Shown here: positions 36,609-39,201 of the stretch, in pieces
How positions within the stretch are numbered: the stretch's first letter is position 1
Layout of the letters: each line of letters begins with the position of its first letter
Assembly: GCA_019310535.1 (NCBI GenBank)
Contig: JAFDED010000033.1
Location: 1 to 39,201 of the forward strand
Direction of reading: 5' to 3'
DNA length: 39,201 bases
Origin: Deltaproteobacteria bacterium
Lineage (GTDB): Bacteria > Desulfobacterota > JAFDED01
Position numbers and translations under genes: made by a program
The notes under the pieces: generated by a model
Told to the model about the DNA's origin: nothing
Database searches by the model: none
The model's input: only the letters and a program-made list of their open reading frames with translations

Positions 36609-36626
36609 ATCGCATAATTAAGGGAA

Positions 36627-36658
36627 GGTGGCCCGGACAATAAATTGTCTGGGCAACC
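36627..36658. repeat. strong 15-bp hairpin
   Basis: GGT-G-GCCCGGACAAT, a 2-base loop AA, then ATTGTCTGGGC-A-ACC. The core 11-bp stem (36631-36641 with 36644-36654) has one G/T wobble, and three more pairs follow past one mismatch. There is no T-run on either side in the right place, so it is not a simple terminator. It lies inside the IS debris. Confidence 0.5.
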
Positions 36659-36831
36659 CATGATCTCCGTTACTCCACCCCGGAGCGGGAGGTGATCCCT
36701 CAGATCCACAATCACCTCTTTTTCCATCTAGCACCTCCTTAATCCAGGAAGTGCTTATATACCCGATTTCAACCAGAGGGTGACATAATCACTGTGCAAT
36801 TAGGGGGTGACATAATCATAGTGCATTAACA

Positions 36832-37149
36832 GGGCCCCTTTTTTTAATTGACAGTCAGTGTTTTTTCAACTATAATTCATCGTTCTAACTATAAATCCTT
36901 AATCGTCTTTTAGTCTCCGGGCCTTTTAGCCTCCAGGATAAACCTGTTATTATCAGGGGGATTTCCTTCCCGGAGAGGCCGGTGGGGATGATAGCACGGC
37001 TGATATCAAGACATTAAAGGAAGATGTGAGCGGGAGTGCCCGGTCAATGGGCTAAACGAATAAAGAGTCATTGGCGCGTTTCATTCTCCATGTCATTGTG
37101 GTCTCACTGGCAGAGGCCAAATTGCTGACTGTTTTTGGTAGCATACAAG
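36832..37149. other. gene-free region before the HD-GYP gene
   Basis: No gene is recognised. It contains a T-run at 36839-36845 directly outside the IS21-like end. A near-exact 16-base tandem repeat lies at about 36905-36937 (CTTTTAGTCTCC, CTTTTAGCCTCC). The AT-rich part at 36840-36900 could hold a promoter for the HD-GYP gene, which has no clear ribosome site. Confidence 0.25.
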
Positions 37150-38310
37150 ATGAAAGACGAACTGAAGACAAGAGAACAAGTCATACATGAATTGCGCCGT
37201 ATATTTGCTGGTGAAAAAAAACAGAAACCGGACGTAAACAGGCGGATAAAGAGATTCGCAAACCCTAAAAAAGTCGATGTAATGTGTATAACCAAAAACC
37301 TCGCTGATAGTAAACAGGTGGTTGAAGGGCTGCGTGAGAGTGATGAGCGGTTTCGGATTATAGCGGAGCTCTCTCCTTTTCCAATCTCTATCATTGATTC
37401 GAACGGTCGATACCTGTACTTAAACCAAAAATTCATTGAAGTTTTCGGTTACACGATGGATGATATTCCCAGCGGCAGAGAATGGTTCAGTCTTGCCTAT
37501 CCGAATCCAGAGTATCGTCGGCAGGCCTTATCCGCCTGGTTTTCTGACGTGGAGAAATTCAGAAATTATATGGTCAGACCTCGAGAGTTCCGCGTTACAT
37601 GCAAGGATGGAAAAATTCGGAACATATTGTTCAGAACCGTATCCATGGAAAATGGACAACAGTTTATTACATATGAAGATCTCACCGAACGAAAGCTTGC
37701 GCAGGAACAAATTCAACAAATTCTGGGGAAGTTGCGAAAAGCGCTGGGGGGGGCCATTCAAGCTATAGCCCTGACAGTTGAAAAAAGGGATGCTTACACT
37801 GCCGGCCATCAACGGCGAGTGGCCAATCTCGCCCGTACCATAGCAAAAGAAATGGGCCTATCGAATTACAGGATTGATGGAATCCGCATGGCCGGGGTGA
37901 TTCATGATCTCGGCAAAATAGCCGTTCCCGGTGAGATTCTCAGCAAGCCGGGTCAATTAAATGACAACGAATTTAGCCTGATTAAAGCTCACCCGCAAGT
38001 CGGTTACGGAATATTAAAAGAAATAGATTTTCCTTGGCCCGTGGCTCAAATTGTACTTCAACATCACGAAAGAATGGATGGTTCCGGATATCCTCACCGT
38101 CTTTCCGGCGAAGATATCATTCTGGAGGCGAGAATCATGGCTGTTGCTGATGTTGTAGAGGCCATGGCATCTCACCGACCATACCGGCCGGCTCTCGGAA
38201 TAAAGGAAGCATTAAAGGAAATTTCTCAAAATAGTGGTACTCAGTATGATGCGAAGATAGTGGACGTCTGCCGGAAGCTTTTTACCGAGAAAGGGTTTAT
38301 TCTGGAGTGA
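37150..38310 (+). CDS. PAS-HD-GYP protein, probable c-di-GMP phosphodiesterase
   Basis: 386-aa soluble signalling protein. A basic N-terminal segment (1-60) is followed by a PAS sensor (about 63-180, ERFRIIAELSPFPISIID) and a C-terminal HD-GYP domain (about 203-385). The HD-GYP metal and signature residues are intact: H252-D253 (HDLGK), H281, H305-H306, GSGYP ending at 315, and D334. HD-GYP domains hydrolyse c-di-GMP to GMP or pGpG. It has no receiver domain or membrane helix, so the input is probably a ligand or redox state sensed by PAS. ATG 37150 is used; TTG 37135 is possible, and neither has a good ribosome site. Flanked by mobile-element debris. Confidence 0.88.
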   Translation: MKDELKTREQVIHELRRIFAGEKKQKPDVNRRIKRFANPKKVDVMCITKNLADSKQVVEGLRESDERFRIIAELSPFPISIIDSNGRYLYLNQKFIEVFGYTMDDIPSGREWFSLAYPNPEYRRQALSAWFSDVEKFRNYMVRPREFRVTCKDGKIRNILFRTVSMENGQQFITYEDLTERKLAQEQIQQILGKLRKALGGAIQAIALTVEKRDAYTAGHQRRVANLARTIAKEMGLSNYRIDGIRMAGVIHDLGKIAVPGEILSKPGQLNDNEFSLIKAHPQVGYGILKEIDFPWPVAQIVLQHHERMDGSGYPHRLSGEDIILEARIMAVADVVEAMASHRPYRPALGIKEALKEISQNSGTQYDAKIVDVCRKLFTEKGFILE

Positions 38311-38850
38311 AAAAATGTCGGCATCTGCGTGAGCTTCAGAACAGTTTTATGAAGGGCGTTACCGGGCAATGGCATAGAGAAAAAATAATTCGCCTTCCAT
38401 AACATCTCGGGATCGTGGGAAAAACTTGCTTACTGTTGTCATGCTGAAAGAGACCTCCCCTCCTGCAATCGATTCTTTTAAGCCTTCCTTTTTAGACAAC
38501 CAATAATTCGGATTTAGAAAACGAGGCACAGTCTAACATTTGATTAACGCGTAGAAGGGCTATTATTAGTGCAATTGAAAGCCACCAATACTTCATCTCT
38601 GTGTCCATAGCCCTCCTTTTATGCTTTCCGCCACTTGACAAGAATAGTCTCTTGATTATTTTGTTGATATAAATAATAACCCAAGTCTACCAAATTTTTT
38701 GTGATAATCAGTCAAAATACGATGATTTTGACCCTTTGATGTTTATAAGTCATTGAAATAATTAAGAGCTGTATCTGAAATAGTCTATGTAGTGCCCCAT
38801 ATAAAAGATTATGCTTGCCATGGGTTCCATCATGTGGTATCCTCACCTGT
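38311..38850. other. region with little else besides the small ORF
   Basis: Apart from the possible 38-aa gene on the - strand, no gene is recognised. A perfect 8-bp inverted repeat with a 6-base loop lies at 38711-38732 (GTCAAAAT...ATTTTGAC), and the sequence from 38640 to 38810 is AT-rich. It may include the outer end of the IS1634-like element whose transposase starts at about 38851. Confidence 0.25.
38492..38608 (-). CDS. possible small membrane protein, 38 aa
   Basis: An ATG at 38608 follows AAAAGGAGGGCT, a near-perfect ribosome site at good spacing. The 38-codon frame reads MDTEMKYWWLSIALIIALLR and then a polar tail with one Cys (VNQMLDCASF...). Residues 7-20 would form a short membrane helix, so the product looks like a single-pass small membrane protein. 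I do not recognise a family. It stands alone between the HD-GYP gene and the IS cluster; an exact terminator or promoter is not clear. Confidence 0.4.
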   Translation of the reverse strand: MDTEMKYWWLSIALIIALLRVNQMLDCASFSKSELLVV

Positions 38851-38959
38851 GTCTTCATTCGTGAGATCAAAAAGAAGAATCCTGATCCTGATCGTGTTTT
38901 TATGTACCACCGATTGATGGAATCGGTGCGTACTCCAAAGGGACCAAGACAAAGTATAA
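38851..38959 (+). pseudogene. IS1634-like transposase, N-terminal fragment
   Basis: The frame reads VFIREIKKKNPDPDRVFMYH, then RLMESVRTPKGPRQSI. FIR-x-KKKN...YYRLVES-R...GPRQR is the characteristic start of IS1634-family transposases (recalled family pattern). The frame is broken exactly at 38960, where an IS3-family end begins. There is no ATG at the expected start. The rest of the transposase is not in the window and may continue on the far side of the inserted element. Confidence 0.55.
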
Positions 38960-39201
38960 TGTACCCCAAAAACTGGACAGAGAATTAAGGTGGAAAACCC
39001 TTCCCCTTATCCATTAACAAGGGGGTACAGATGATCACCAAGAGGAAGAGGTATGAGGCGGCATTCAAGGCAAAGGTGGCGCTGGAAGCCATCAAGAACG
39101 ATGGGACCCTTGCGGAGATAGCCAGTGAGTATGGGGTTCATCCGAACCAGATCACCAAGTGGAAGAGGACGGTGCTGGAGGAGCTGCCCAGGATTTTCTC
39201 C
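38960..39201 (+). mobile_element. IS3-family insertion sequence, left end
   Basis: The end begins TGTACCCCAAAAACTGGACA (38960-38979), a typical IS3-family terminal repeat starting TG, followed about 50 bases later by an OrfA reading frame. The element continues beyond the window, so its right end and target duplication cannot be seen. It is inserted in an IS1634-like transposase gene. Confidence 0.8.
39031..39201 (+). CDS. IS3-family transposase OrfA, partial
   Basis: The first 57 codons of OrfA, the DNA-binding subunit of IS3-family transposase. The start [20 protein letters not shown] is followed by a helix-turn-helix ([20 protein letters not shown]). This is the usual layout of orfA, which is joined to orfB by programmed -1 frameshifting in complete elements. 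The gene is cut by the window end. Confidence 0.88.
   Translation, partial: MITKRKRYEAAFKAKVALEAIKNDGTLAEIASEYGVHPNQITKWKRTVLEELPRIFS

Larger units (their letters stand above)
36536..36831 (-). mobile_element. IS21-like left end with truncated istA start
   Basis: Read on the - strand, an element end starts with TGTTAATGCAC at 36831. Two copies of a repeat with a 27-bp period lie at 36778-36801 and 36805-36828 (GGGTGACATAATCA..GTGCA on the + strand). Multiple terminal repeats around TGACAT..TCA..GTGCA are typical of IS21-family ends. About 100 bases inside, an ATG at 36727 follows TAAGGAGG and reads MEKEVIVDLRDHL, like an IstA start. The frame then loses resemblance and ends at 36536, so only the end of the element seems to remain. 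Confidence 0.45.

Overview
The window looks like chromosomal DNA of a Gram-negative, probably anaerobic bacterium of the Deltaproteobacteria / Desulfobacterota (Syntrophobacterales-like). That placement is inferred from the style of the proteins, the mre-mrd elongasome block followed by a bactofilin, the PAS/HD-GYP and FHA-GAF-cyclase signalling proteins, and the mixture of insertion-sequence remnants. No rRNA or tRNA gene and no CRISPR array was recognised. Genes lie on both strands in compact operons separated by short, often scarred, intergenic regions.

Left part (1-10.4 kb). The first 870 bases are mostly gene debris: a gene start cut by the window edge, a decayed coding fragment and a 168-bp MITE-like inverted-repeat element. 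An M23 peptidase follows. Next is a metabolic island: a zinc alcohol dehydrogenase (+), an HNH-nuclease remnant, and on the - strand an iron-type alcohol dehydrogenase with a two-subunit transketolase. A small protein made of two copies of an LPC...CQLG repeat and an APC amino-acid permease fused to two universal-stress domains come next.

Middle part (10.1-25.4 kb). Mostly on the - strand: an ACR3 arsenite exporter with a decayed gene fragment behind it, EngB GTPase overlapping a class I aminotransferase, and an FHA-GAF-adenylate cyclase. A LarA-type nickel racemase homologue (+) stands opposite a glycogen synthase (-). Then comes the rod-shape block mreB-mreC-mreD-mrdA-rodA-bactofilin, read right to left.

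Right part (25.6-36.5 kb). This is a coherent catabolic locus for a carboxylated sugar or related acid. A metal-dependent hydrolase (-) diverges from a HutC-type GntR regulator (+), whose start codon lies inside a perfect 14-bp GT-N-TA-N-AC palindrome. Downstream run an FAH-family hydrolase, a complete tripartite tricarboxylate transporter (TctC-TctB-TctA), an IlvD/Edd-family dehydratase, a D-2-hydroxyacid dehydrogenase, a DapA-family aldolase and a PfkB-family (KDG-kinase-like) sugar kinase. A stem-loop with a T-run separates the abundant binding protein gene from the membrane subunits. Two enzymes lack expected metal-ligand residues: the dehydratase has Gly for one cluster Cys, and the FAH protein has Gly for one acidic ligand. 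The substrate cannot be named from sequence alone.

Right end (36.5-39.2 kb). A PAS-HD-GYP c-di-GMP phosphodiesterase candidate is bracketed by mobile-element debris: an IS21-like terminus with tandem 27-bp-period repeats, a strong hairpin, a possible 38-aa membrane peptide gene, and an IS1634-like transposase start interrupted by an IS3-family element that runs off the window.
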